Part shown: piece after piece, positions 34,501 to 46,492 of the stretch
Layout of the letters: the number at the start of each line of letters is the position of its first letter
How positions within the stretch are numbered: position 1 is the first letter of the stretch
Assembly (NCBI RefSeq): GCF_002878395.1
Contig: NC_061115.1
Coordinates: 152,831,649-152,895,648, forward strand
DNA from: Capsicum annuum
Taxonomy: Eukaryota > Streptophyta > Magnoliopsida > Solanales > Solanaceae
DNA: 64,000 nucleotides
Reading direction: 5' to 3'
Translations under genes and position numbers: made by a program
Notes under the pieces: model-generated
The model's input: the letters and a program-made list of their open reading frames with translations, nothing else
Told to the model about the DNA's origin: nothing
Databases searched by the model: none

Positions 34501-35300
34501 TTATACAATTACAATTGAGTTCATACGTTCAACTACAACTTAAATTGATTTAGCTACAACTGGGGATGAGTTGATAGGGTCAACTATAACTTTAATTGAG
34601 TCTTACAATTGCATGGTATTGGTATTGCGTTCCTCCTGACCTGAGTCGTCAATCGATAACTCTGAGTTGACATGATTCTTATTAACTTATTATCAAGCTA
34701 GTACCTAAATTGATTTAGCTAGAATTAGGGGTGAGTTCATAGGGTCAACTACAATTTTAATTGAGTTTTTAGTAATCGCATCATATTGATATTGTGTTCC
34801 TCCTGACCTGAGTCATCGATCGATCACTCTGATTTGAAATGATTCTTATTACCTGATTGTCAAGCTAATACCTAAATTGATTTAGCTAGAAATAGGGGTG
34901 AGTTCATAGGGTCAACTACAACTTTAATTTAGTCTTTGGAAATTACATGATGTTGATATTGCATTCCTCTCAGCCTGAGTCGTTGATCGATCGCTCTGAG
35001 TTGAAATAATCCTTGTTACCTCATTGTCAAGCTAATACCTAAATTTATTTAACTAGAACTAGGGGTGAGTTCATAGGGTCAACTACAACTTCAATTGAGT
35101 CTTTGGCAATTGCATGATGTTGGTATTGCATTTCTCCCGACCTGAGTCATCGATCGATCACTCTAAGTTAAAATAATTCTTATTAGCTCATTATCAAGCT
35201 AATACCTAAATTTATTAAGCTAGAATTAGGGGTGAGTTCATAGGGTCAACTACAACTTTAATTGAGTCTTTGGCAATTACATGATATTGGTATGACAATC
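34500..35300 (+). repeat. 168-bp tandem array, copy B
   Basis: The AGGGTCAACTA core starts near 34577, 34741, 34910, 35077 and 35244, giving a regular spacing of about 164-169 bases. Each unit carries a CCTGAGTCATCGATCGATCA-type core and ACTAGGGGTGAGTTCATAG. Copy A has more copies, longer units and internal palindrome blocks, so the array changed size after the two elements separated. Confidence 0.85.
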
Positions 35301-35800
35301 CTTCACAACATATTAATTTTCTTCCTATTTCGACCACATAGGTGTTATTTTCCACTTTATTCTTACTTGCATCCATCATTTTCTTTGTCTTCATAGGTAA
35401 CAGAGTTCGAGAAGAGTTTTATATTTGTTATTTTTTTCTAAAAATTAGGGTTTTTAAGCTAGTTGTGAAAAAAAATACTTTTAGATCTTCGAGAATGAGT
35501 TTATAATTTTGAGTTTTAATGGTAAAATAATAGAAAGAACCTGACAAAATCTTAGTTTGTGTTGCAGTGTTCCATTGACTGTTGTGGTATTATTGGATAA
35601 TTTTTGTGGTGTTGTGGTCGTAGTGTTAGTGTTAGTGGATCGTGGTGGCACTGGTGGTATTTGTGGTGGTGTTGGTGACATTGGTTGGTAGTGTTTGTGG
35701 TGGCTGTTGGTAGTGTTGGTATTGGTAGTATTGTAATGTATTTTTAAAATTTATGCATACATCAATTGTAATATAATTTTTATTTTTCTGTTGTTTGTAG

Positions 35801-38800
35801 GTAAAACATGTCTCCTAAAAGAAAAGAATGTGAAAGTGGATCAACTTCTGACCACCTAACAAAAAAGGCTACAATACGGAGGAGCTTCCTGAACAATCTT
35901 AGTCCTGAAAAAGTGAAGCTGAGGAAAGTTATGAAAATGTCGTTAAGGAAGGTGGACAAGGGTCTATAGATGGTGATGAGAAAATAAAAGTGAGGAGGAG
36001 AAAGAAGAAGATAAACAAGAAGATGAGGGATAAGAAAGTGAGAAAGAGGATGATAATGCATCACCAATGGGGCATGAATTAATATCAAAATCCCAGTACG
36101 AGGCTGTCAAAACTATTAGGATTGACAAGTTTCAAGTTGCGATGCCGATAGATGACCCTGCAGAACTAACTGGTGATCTTGTACTTAAATGTCAGTTAGG
36201 AAAACCTTTAGACAGATTTTGAGCTGCCTGAGGACCACACTGCCCATTTTCAAATGAGCATGATATATGGTCTTCTCAAGCGAAATATCAAGCACGTAGG
36301 GGATGATAAAGATTCGAAGAAGGGGGGGGGGGGGGAAGATAGATAAAAATCTGGATTAACTACTGTGGCATGTCAGTTTATTTTGGCTTGAAAGAGTTTG
36401 CCATAGTGACGAGCTTGAGATGTGATCATCCAGAAGAACCTCTCACTAAGGAAACACCATACAAAATGTCAAAGACAAGCAGGACAGCCAAACCACCACC
36501 ATCAAATAATGGGAAGGCATTGTCCCAGCGACCACCTACCAAAACCAGACCACCCACCAAAACCAACAAACGCAAGAAAAAATAGTTGGGTTATTGGACA
36601 TTGCTGGATGTGGGCAAAGACAATAAGTTGATATAACATATCAAGGATAAAACCATATCAAAGAAGTCCAAAGAGTAATTATGCTTAGTTTGGTTTGCCT
36701 ATTCCGTTATATTGGCAAGAGATGTCAACAAAGTCATAGAAGATGATTTGTTGAAGCTTGATGAGGATTTTGAGAAATTCAATAATTATTCCTAGGGATA
36801 GGAAAGCTACTACTTGACTGTGAAATATTTACTGACAAAGCTATCCCCAAAGATGATCACATTATACGGATTTCCATGGGCTTTCATGGTAAATTTAATT
36901 ACTATGGGCTTTCATGGTAAATTTAATTACTATTTGTTTACTCATCCATTTATTTATATTGAATAATTATTATGACTTTTTTTGCTTGCCTCCTGTTTAC
37001 ATTATTTAGGCTTGGGTATTTGAATCCATTCCTCACCTTCGAAAGCAGGTCAAGGATTACACGGATGAGGTTTCTCATCCAAGGATCCTTAGGTGGTTGG
37101 CCGCAAAGAGCAACATAAGAATTAAGGAGGTTGATCTTTTTAACCCTTCGGATGATGTAGTACATCTTCTTTCAAGTAAAATAATTTAACTCAAAAAAAA
37201 ATATTAAAACAGATGTGTCATCTATTTCAACAGATGGGTTATCTGTTGCAATAAATTATCTGTCCACTTCAACTGGTACAACAAATGGGTAATCTATTAT
37301 GTCAGATGATTCATATTTTGCATTATATTACCCATCTGTTGCTTTGGTTCTCTGAACCCGACTCAACATAATACCCATCTACTATAAATTATGCAATAGA
37401 TGGGTAATTTGATGTAATATATTGTTAATATGTTGCAATAGATAGAGCAACTGTTGTGACAGAAAGATCATCTATTGCATAAGTTATCTGTGTTAACATG
37501 TAACTCAACTAACTGCAATTATTATATGATTTAAATATATATGTATTTTTCTTGTAGGTTGTGCATCCATGGATCATGCCTACTGAGCAGGAGTTGGGGA
37601 TAACTTCTTTTATTACTCTAGGTCTTATTGATACAATAGCAGACCCAACAGTGGAGTTAATAAAGAAGGAATTATCTGAAGAAACAATCATAAGAAGAGC
37701 AGTTAGGCAAGGTCAGCCTAATGTTGAGACTCTTCATGACGAACCTACTACAATAGATTCGGATGCTTCTTTCAGGGTGTTGCTGGAGAAGTTATTGATG
37801 TTGGTGGCAGGCATGCTGATGCTGCTTCCAGTTGTGATAATGAGCATGTTGGTGCTCAGTAAAAAATAAATATGTTTGAAAATACCCCTTTCACAGGGCA
37901 CTCTCACCCTTACACAGGTCCTCTCACCCTTACACCGGTCCATCTCACCTCTCTTTACCCTCATGTTCTTGTTTCAAATACGAAGAGTGCAAGGATATCC
38001 AGGATAAACTTTTTAAAAAAGTAGAGGCTATCACTAAAGCTATTGAGAAATTGAAATCCAAGAGGGGTGCCATACCATCCAAAAAGTAAAAGGAGCCATA
38101 TATTCCTACAGTGGCGGTTGGGAGAAAGAAAAGAGCAATTATCCAAGTACTCTTTGATTGAAAATAAAAAAAATTGCAACCCCTCCCTATCCAAAAGCTG
38201 TTGAAGTTCAGGGGCCATTCCAGAAGGTGGACATATACAAGGAACTTGGCGCCAAAGAGAAGAGGGATCTACAATGGGCCAAGAATGCCAAGCAAAGCGT
38301 ACAAGATTACCCCATCCATACCTTTTCTGCCCATGATTTCAAGAGTATGACAAATATGCGTACACAGTACGTGGACAAAGTAAATTTACTTTTCCTAACC
38401 TAGCCTTCTAATCTAATCCATGAAGAAAAAGCTACGTAACAAATGTGTCATCTATTGTAATAACTGTGTATTATGGTGTAACTTGTGGTGGTTCTATTGC
38501 AATATATTACCCATCTCTTGCTAAGTTATGTTAGATGGGTAATTTATGAACAGATTCAGAGAACCCTCTACAATAGATGGACCATCCGTTGCATCTTTCC
38601 ACTATATTTTCCTTCTTTACAATTAGTAACCTATTTAAAAAATTAACTTCTTATATCAGAGTATGTTATAGAAATTCTCTGCCTCATGAGAGGCAGGCAA
38701 TTAGCATACCCGGAATCTCATGATGTTGCTAATAGGATAATGGACCTCAAATTATACAAGAATTTCAAAGATAGGTACGATGATCTCAGTAAGCGAGCGT

Positions 38801-39371
38801 TAACTCTCGGTGGCGCAGGATTTTATTCATTAGTTTCTGAGTTCTAATGGGATGAAGAAATGATAAAATATATTAAAGGGGAGAGGCCAAATCTACACAG
38901 TAAGAGATGGATCGAGGCAAAAAGAATTCTTGGAGTTATTAACGTGAATGACATACATTATTGGGTTGTTGAGATACTACTCGAGGAGGGAAAGATCAAG
39001 GTTTATGACTGCAACTTACCTGCCTTGGACGAGATCAATTTTTTTATCCACATGCAACTACTGTTGGAGCTATTCTCCATCTTTTCGAGGTAGATTAAGT
39101 TGATGGATCATTTGACAGGGAAAGTGTTGATGAAGCAACCATGGGATTTTGAAGGTCGAAACAAGGACATGGACCTTCCAAATAATAAAACCAGTACCGC
39201 GTGTGGGTCGTAGCACTTGCACACATCAAATGCTTACTGACCGACATAGAAATGGCTGAGCTAATGACCTTTCTGTACGATAACGATGTGGAAAACTTGT
39301 AAGATATCTAGGCTTATGAGGTACTAACTGGATGCTTGAAGCCTGTGTATAAAAAAGAGCCTGTGAAATAG
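35801..39371 (+). pseudogene. forward DUF1985-Ulp1 gene, copy B, broken
   Basis: The exon 1 acceptor ends at 35800 and ATG is at 35808 (MSPKRKECESGSTSDH). The early part is frameshifted, the DUF1985 region has an internal deletion near 36215, and a poly-G run (36324-36337) interrupts it. Recognisable pieces are INYCGMSVYFGLKEF, TLYGFPWAFM, AWVFESIPHLRKQ (about 37010), VVHPWIMPTEQE (37558) and the linker near 38000. The Ulp1 part is the best of the window: EEMIKYIKGERP, VNDIHYWVVEILLEEG with the His, VYDCNLPALDE with the Asp, and TSTACGS with the likely catalytic Cys, followed at once by TAG and a frameshift. Thus all three catalytic positions can be seen but not in one frame. The TAG at 39369-39371 matches the end of copy A. 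Confidence 0.75.
37190..37500. repeat. intronic palindrome cluster, copy B
   Basis: This lies in the intron before the VVHPW exon and matches copy A 7320-7720 in place but not in detail. Confidence 0.65.
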
Positions 39372-39399
39372 CAATTTTTTATTTCAAGTCACTTCACTT

Positions 39400-40870
39400 T
39401 ACATACATACTTTACATGTAGTAGTAATTTTTCTTGTCTGATAAAAGTTGAATTTTGTATAATGCAACAGATTATCTATCTGTTGTAAAATATATTCTAT
39501 CTGTCCTGATAGATAGTTTATCTATTGCAATAGGTCGGTCATCTGTTGTATTATGTCGATGTTTCTATCTAAGTCTTATCTATTGCAACAGTGGGAAGAC
39601 CTATTTGATAATTTTCAACAGATGACCTCCATGTTGCAACATATGTCTAAATCTGTTTGATATTTTTCAACAATTACTCTTGAATATCCATGTGCTCAAC
39701 AACACCAAACTAATATAAAATACAAATACACCACCATGAAAATTTCAGAAATTAGGCTTGAATATTCATGTGCCCAATAACACCAAACCAGTAGCAATAA
39801 CGCCAATAATGTAGTATCTTCTTGCTCGATTTGTTTTCTCTTAATAAGCCTTGAATTTCTTTACCAAATCCCAAATTACACGATTTGCTTATGAAATGTG
39901 TCATTCTTCATACCAATTAAAGTAATCACATCCACCTTCTATAAAAACAAGACCATAATTACAAAATAATTACAAGTCAATAATTAATCAACTAATTAAA
40001 TAAAAAAATATTACCTTTGAAATCTTACAAGTAAAAAAACTATGAACTGAAATTTGTTGAGTTCAAGAAGTCTTCAATAGAGATTCATGACCACACTTAT
40101 AATATCAAAAATTTTTATCACAAAAAATAATGGAAGATGAGCCCGACATTGTCAAGCTCAGTCGGAAAAATGCAAAAAAATATGCAGAAAAGCAAATACA
40201 AATAATTAGAAGAATTTGGATAGAGAAAAAAATATGATGAAGAAGAAGATTTGAGAATTTAGAGTTAAATTTTAGGAAGAAGGTGAATAAATAAGACAAT
40301 GGGGGGAAATAACTGTTAGAGTCCAAATCAGATGCCAAGTCAGCAAAAATGGAGGTTCAATGAGCTTTGGCTGCGTGAATTACACGCGAGATGCCAACAG
40401 AAAAAAAGTGTTAAACTGAAACATTTGATGCCTATTTTATTTTAGGTGTTTAAAATGAACACTGCTTACTTGAGGTGCCAAAGTGAAAGATCGCTGCAAC
40501 TTTAGGTGCTTGTCAGTGGGTTCCATTTTTTTTATTTCAAGTCACTTCACTTTACATGTAGTGATAATTTTTTAGGTCTAATGAAATTTGAATTTTTATA
40601 ATACAGCAGATTGTCCATCTGTTGTAACAGATATTCTACCTGTTCTGATAAATAGTTTATCTGTTGCAATAGGTTAGTCATCTATTGCATTATGTCGATG
40701 TTTTTATCTAAGTCTATCTATTGCAACAGTGGAAAGACCTGTTTGATAATTTTCAATAGATTACCGACATGTTACAACATATGTCTAAATCTGTTTGATA
40801 TTTTCCAACAGATACGTCGTATGTTGCAACAGATACCTTATCTATTGTAATATTTGAATCTAGTATTCCA
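39400..40870 (+). repeat. direct repeat pair flanking the GRF gene, copy B
   Basis: About 280 bases at 39400-39680 recur in the same orientation at 40540-40865, as in copy A. Both contain TTTCTATCTAAGTC-type and GTGGAAAGACCT phrases among palindrome variants. Confidence 0.7.
39740..40149 (-). pseudogene. GRF-type zinc-finger gene, copy B, more decayed
   Basis: ATG at 40149 opens MSGSSSIIFCDKNF and meets the same in-frame TGA (40105-40107) as copy A. It is followed by YYKCGHESLLKTS, then a stop where copy A has Trp, and TQQISVHSF where A keeps NPGRRF. The second exon is frameshifted. So copy B has lost zinc ligands that copy A still has. Confidence 0.6.
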
Positions 40871-41096
40871 TTTCAATTAATAATTTCAAATCTAAGGATA
40901 AAATTAAATTCATAGACAAAATAAAATAAATCAAAGCCTTAAGAAATTACATGAAATAAATCAATAAATAAATAAAATGTAAAAAAATTATTATGGGTAC
41001 AGATCTCAACAAATAAATCAACAATTTATGTTTTGATGCCAACAATTCCTAAGGAGGGGTGAGGTTATTACTTTGACAGACTGAAGCTATAAATAT

Positions 41097-43563
41097 CTAC
41101 CCAATACGAACATGTTGTTCTTCATCCGGTGCTATGGAATTCGGCTTTGGTCTTCGTGGATCTTTAATGTCACTTGCATATGGTTTCTGCACTTTTGCTT
41201 CTCCATATTTCCATAAAAAGAGTAGCATATTGTCAATGCTATTCAGCAGTAGCTTCTACAGTGACATCCACCTGAAAAGCCAAAATTGGTCAATGCTAAT
41301 CACAGAGATACAAAAAAAAATAGAAAAGGATAACTCATCTATTTTAGCAAATCAAACAGGTCGTCCTCCTGTTTTAAATTATCCCAAATAGATTATATTT
41401 TTTATGCAATAAATGGATCAATTATTGGGATAAATTATAACATGAGGAAGACATGTATGATATTTTCCAACGAATGAACCATCTGCTGTAATATATGACT
41501 CATTTGTTTGAAAAAATTGAAACGATAGGAAGTCTTGATTTAATTTGTCCCAATAGATGACCCATCCATTATAGTAGATAGGTCATCTGTTGGTACAAAT
41601 AAAAATGGTACGTCGAGTAGAGCTATTTGATTTGCTAAAACAAATGAGACATATGTTGCAACAGATAGTGTATCTGATGCAACAGGTTAGTCAACTGTTG
41701 CAACAGATGTATATATCTATTTGATAATTTTTAGCAGATGTGTCATATGTTGAAACAAATATGTTTTTGTTTGTTAGTTGGAACAAATTTTATATATTCA
41801 CATTCTTCAGCTCATGCTGCTCTCCTGTAACCCTTGTACATTGCTCAGTAGTGGAACACAAAGACAGCAGAGTTGCAATTTTGCTTTTTTGGATGCTTGA
41901 TAATGCCTTGGAAATTACTTTTCTTCTCCTCTTAGCCTTAATCTCTAATGGAGTGGATGGATATGAAATCCTTTTTGATGGAATGACACCCCTCTTAGAT
42001 GTTAGTTCCTTTACAAAAATAGTTAATGCATTAATAGCATTAATCAGTACATCATGTTTTGCCTTGCGGTCTTGACATTTGCATGCAGAACAGTCGCTAG
42101 AAGGAGCAAATTCTGAATAACAAATATGATCATACTTATAATGGTTTATTTTAAAAACTATAAAATGAGCATCATTAGCACCAACAGCAGCACCACTACC
42201 ACCACCAGCAGCTCCATCACCACTAACACTATCAACAACAACAAGCCTACCCTCCAAAATTATTTTTTTACGATGGTTGTTGCTCTAAATAATTCCATTT
42301 TTATTCTTTCAATGACCTTAGGGTTTAATAAAGTTTAGACAGACCGTAAAGTAAGAAAAAATAGCATCTTCAACTCTTTATTGGTTGGAAAAAGAGATGG
42401 ATGCACAATCTAACATGAATCATTACATATATTAGAATGATGATTAGATCATTCAGAAAAATAATTAATTAAAATAAAAACTTAATTATAATTATACTTA
42501 TTGTATCCTTCGGGGGGTTTAAGAGATCAAGAATTTTTACATTTTTATCGATTTTGGCCGACAACCATCTCAAGATTCTTGGACAGGAAACTTCTTCCTG
42601 GTAGTTCACTTGTTATCTCAAATAAGGAATGGCTTTGAATGCCCAAGCCTATAAAATAACGCCAATAAATCAAAACTATTATTGAATAAAAAAATGAATC
42701 ATATAATAATAAAAGAAACATTTACCATGAAAGCCCATGGAAAGCCGTATAAGTTGACTGTCTTTGATGCTAACGGAGTCAACAAATATTTGACAGTCAT
42801 TTTGAAGTTTTTATAACCCAAAGGATAGCTGTTAAATGCCTCAAGATCCTCAGAGATCTTTATTAAACCAAGTGGTATGTTGTTGTTAACGTCTCTCGCC
42901 CAAAGATTATTATGTATAAACCAAACCAAGCACAATGATTGTTTGTGCTTCTTTGAAAGTCTATTACCTTTCAAAGCTTCTATCAAATTTTATTTTTGAA
43001 GGAGGAGGAGGATAACAATTTAGTCTAGTAACTATGATAAACTCCTTCCAACCAAAACAAACAGGCATGCCACAGTAATTTATCCACACCTCATCCATCT
43101 TATCTTTGTTTTCATATATAAACCTACGCTTGAGAAGATCGTCCACCATTTTTATTTGGAAACGAGCATTGTTGTCCTCTGACAAATCAAGATATTGCCC
43201 AAAGTAGTTGTCCCTGAAATAAGCATTCAATTTTTATTCTTGAAGTATTTTTCTGAAGGTGTCGAAAGATTTTTCCATGGCTGACTTAACCACGGAATCA
43301 CCCATTAAATCTTTGGCACTATCGCACTGCATTCTCACAGAATAACTATCAATGCTGAAGGTTTTGACCAACTCTTTGGTGAAAGGGCTATTAGCATTTG
43401 GATCATCTCTTTTGAAAAATTTCCACTCCCCATGTTCATTATCTTCTGCTCCTGATTGAGATAACACTTGTAAAACAAGCTCATAAAGTGGTGGATGTAG
43501 CCGAACTGCTTCAGTTGTTCATTTACTTGGACTTGATTCAGTTTTTTTTCTTTTGGGAGCTAT
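41097..43563 (-). pseudogene. reverse DUF1985-Ulp1 gene, copy B, protease core deleted
   Basis: The start codon has become ATA (43561-43563; IAPKRKKTESSPSK, then TGA). It continues [20 protein letters not shown], and the TAA at 43234-43236 is the same one as in copy A (ancestral Gln). The DUF1985 core is well kept: KLNAYFRDNYFGQYLDLSED, WINYCGMPVCFGWKEF, SLCLVWFIHN and NLYGFPWAFM. Then come the FNPPKD exon (about 42500-42650), the region ending at the linker (KHDVLINAINALTIFVKEL), VDVTVEATAE (about 41265) and directly the C-terminal KYGEAKVQKPYASDIKDPRR, ending at 41097. The protease core is missing at the same join as in copy A, and the intron end before KYGEA has lost its AG. Confidence 0.75.
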
Positions 43564-43659
43564 TTTATCTAAAATTAACAGAAACATAAAATAGATAATA
43601 ATTGATTAATGCATTATTAAAAAGGATAACAATATATCTAACATGTACAACAATAAAAT

Positions 43660-44080
43660 AACAGTTCCAATAGATCATACATCCATTGCACCAGATAGGT
43701 TATTTGTTGCTATATATAATTAACCTATTGCAACGGGTGAGTAATCTGTGGCAAATAAATCATTCATCGGTTGAAATAGATGACTAGTCTGTGCGACAGA
43801 TCACACAACTGTTGTAAAATATGAGTGATCTATTGAAATAATTATCAATTAACCTATTGCAACGAATGAGTAATATGTTGTAACAATAAAAATAAATTAC
43901 TCATATGTTGTAACATATGTGTGATTTGTTGCAATATATAATTAACCTGTTGTAACGGATGAGTAATATGTTGCAACAATAAAAATAAATCACTCATCTA
44001 TTGAAACAGATGACTGGTCTATGCAATAGATCACATATTTGTTGCAACATATGAGTGATCTGTTTGAAAAGTTACCAACG
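43660..44080. repeat. higher-order palindrome repeat, copy B
   Basis: A shortened counterpart of copy A 13730-14500, with TGACTGGTCTRTGCAA-type phrases and ATATGAGTGATCTRTT around hairpin variants. Confidence 0.65.
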
Positions 44081-44209
44081 ATCAATATTGTTTAGATTTG
44101 TTTCAACAGAAGGGTCATCTATCGAGATAGCAGAATGATTAGTTGAAAAAATCAAGTCTGGTACATGTCCTATTGGAATAGTTGATAGGATTTTATCCAA
44201 CAAAAGGTT

Positions 44210-44580
44210 CATCTGTTGCACTAGATTTTTATTTCGATGGTTCCTCCATTGCATCAGATGGTAAATTTGTTGAATCAAATTTTTAATCGTATGGTTCCTT
44301 TATTGCATTCGATGTTAAATCTGTTGTATCATATAGTTAATCTATTGCATTAGATTTTTAATCCGATAGTAAGTCTGTTACATCAGATGGTTAATCTGTT
44401 GCATCAGAATTTTAATCTAATGGTTTCTCTATTGCATCAGATGGTTAATCAGTTGCATCAGATTTTTTATCCAATGGTTTCTCTATTGCATCAGATGGTT
44501 AATCTGTTGCACTAAATGGTTAATCTGTTTTACCAGATGACTAATCTGTTGCATCAGATGGTTAATCTGTTGTAGATAAG
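44210..44580 (+). repeat. TTAATCTGTTGCATCAGATGG short tandem repeat, copy B
   Basis: About fourteen imperfect units of 20-27 bases, more copies than in copy A (14615-14885). Confidence 0.75.
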
Positions 44581-45313
44581 AAAATAGTAGCATGATTTTG
44601 TTCAATAGAACTCAGTAATATCACCATTTTTACCAAGAATAAGAACAAATCAACCCAACAACGGGCGCAACACCAAAAATACCAACATTGTTAATTTGTT
44701 TGTACAAACACAAACAACAAAAATCAAACTTTAAAGAAATCATATTTCACTCCGAAAAGAGAAGAGAAGAAATACTAGAAATGAGGGTGTTATCTAGACC
44801 GTATTTTAAATTAAAGCAACAAATATTGAAATTGTTCACCAATATTAGAAGAGAAGAGAAGTGAGAGGGTGGTTCAAGTTCTTGTTTTTCTTCAAAACTA
44901 AAAAGACCATAATTTTTTACCTGTGAAAGAAGAAAAGGGATGATGAAGAACTCAAAGTTGTTGTGGTCGGAGAGCAAGGTTGTCACGTCAATTGACGTTT
45001 GAAAGTCGAAAAGGAACTCGAAGCCCAACTATTTATTGCAGGAGGTTGAAGTCGTCGGGGGTTAAAAGGAGAAATTTCCAGAACTGTTGGTTGGGAGAAA
45101 CTATCGACCGAGAGAGAGGAGAGACGGTTAATTTGTAGAGGAGAGGGGTATGGGTTGATTTTTATTTTTGAAAAAATTAGAAAGTTTTAAAAATATTAAT
45201 CAAGTCCACAATTAACTTAAATAAGTTTTCTAATTATGTTTGACCCTTTAATTTGGTCAATGTTACCAATCCTTCATTGAAGACTTAAATGACACGTTTC
45301 CTTCAATTTTCTC
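44581..45313 (-). promoter_or_regulatory. terminal region, copy B
   Basis: No gene is seen. The region matches copy A 14886-15751, with the last 130 bases best conserved. The TATA-like word is AATAAATAG here, one base from the copy A form, in the same place relative to the reverse gene. Confidence 0.4.
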
Positions 45314-45322
45314 AGGACACTT
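45314..45322. repeat. right target-site duplication of copy B
   Basis: AGGACACTT, followed by TAAGAAACTAATAGGTGT, which matches the sequence right of the empty site in unit 1 (21473 onwards). Confidence 0.85.
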
Positions 45323-45347
45323 TAAGAAACTAATAGGTGTATAAATC

Positions 45348-45350
45348 TCA

Positions 45351-45398
<48 letters not shown>

Positions 45399-45410
45399 TA
45401 CTATTATTAT
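45348..45410 (+). repeat. (ATT)n microsatellite
   Basis: About 17 ATT units followed by a few ACT and ATT units and TTG repeats; the same locus as 21498-21572 in unit 1. Confidence 0.95.
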
Positions 45411-45438
45411 TGTTGTTGTTGTTGTTATTTTTATTACC

Positions 45439-46362
45439 AAAAAGGGCCAAAAATACCCCTGAACTATTTGAAATGGAGCAAAAATATCCTTCGTTAGTTT
45501 TTTGGATAAAAAATACTCCTCCGTTAAATTTTTGTCTCAAAGATACCCCTCTATCTAACGGAATGACACCAAATATTCTATGTGGACAAAAAATATCACT
45601 TAAACAATCCAGTCAGCATCCACGTGGAAAATTCCTTCATTTTCATTTAAAGTTCTTCCAAGAAATCCAAATTCAATATTAGCTAATTTAATCACACCCA
45701 AATAAAAAAAAGAGTAATCCTTTCCCCAAAAAATTCTACAAGACATGATTTCAAACAAAAACAAAAACATAAAAGCAATAGGAAGTGAAATTACCATAGC
45801 AAGTAATTTCGAGATTGGATGAAAATTGCTCTTCCTCAATATCCAACAATTAATTTTGTTAATCTTCTCAATGGAGCGGATAATTAAAAGCAGGATTTAC
45901 ACAAATTAAGCCTCTATTTATGTACAAATACCTTTGAAATGCTTTAAATTTTGATTTGTTTCACTTTGTTGCAAACTTTTCCATGTAGAAGGAAATGAAA
46001 ACAATTTGTCGCCTCCAATTTTTTGGCGTTTTTCTTGTTGTTCTACTTGAGTTTTTTTTTCTTTCAGTTCTATGGAGTTTTAAAGGCCATTAAATTATCT
46101 GGTGTGATTAAATTAGCTAATATACTGAATTGAGCCTTTTTGAAAGATTTTAAGTGAAAATGAAGGGATTTTCCACATGGATGTTGACGTGGGTTGTTTA
46201 AGTGGTGTATTTTGTCCACCTGGCATACTTGGTATCATTCCGTTAGATAGAGGGGTATTTTCGAGCTCAAAATTTAATGGAGGCGTATTTTTGAGCCAAA
46301 AAAATAACAAATGGTATTTTTGCTCCATTTCAAATAGTTCAGGAATATTTTTTACCCTTTCC
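45439..46362. mobile_element. non-autonomous element with ~260-bp terminal inverted repeats
   Basis: The left arm (45439 to about 45697) and right arm (about 46097-46362) are inverted copies; both read ACTATTTGAAATGGAGCAAA and a TAACGGAATGA-type core, and meet around GATTAAATTAGCTAATAT. The ends are AAAAAGGGCC and GGAAAGGGTA read inward. The flanks TTTATTACC and TTTATTATT agree at 7 of 9 bases, which would fit a Mutator-type duplication, but the site is low in complexity. Unit 1 lacks the element. The 400-base middle has no recognisable gene. Confidence 0.7.
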
Positions 46363-46492
46363 TTTATTATTATTATATTATATTTTTACTCTTAGTACTA
46401 TTAATAGCACTACGTAGTACCACTACTACTATAATTATATGTTTATTATTTTGAATATCATTATATTTTTATTTTTAAATCAAATGAAACAT

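Larger units (their letters stand above)
26008..45313 (+). mobile_element. 19.3-kb Ulp1-carrying Mutator-like element, copy B
   Basis: The borders come from the 9-bp duplication and the empty paralogous site. The element starts GAGGGGCTTCGAG and ends AATTGAAG-type sequence in reverse (last bases TTCAATTTTCTC), so both ends begin with GAG read inward, but I cannot see a long matching terminal inverted repeat by eye. Left to right it holds a transposase pseudogene, a small minus-strand reading frame, a foldback with an XS-domain fragment, palindrome clusters, a 168-bp tandem array, a forward DUF1985-Ulp1 gene, a GRF gene, a reverse DUF1985-Ulp1 gene and terminal repeats. The gene set (MuDR transposase plus Ulp1-like protease) is that of Kaonashi-type MULEs in plants. 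All coding parts carry lesions. Confidence 0.85.
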
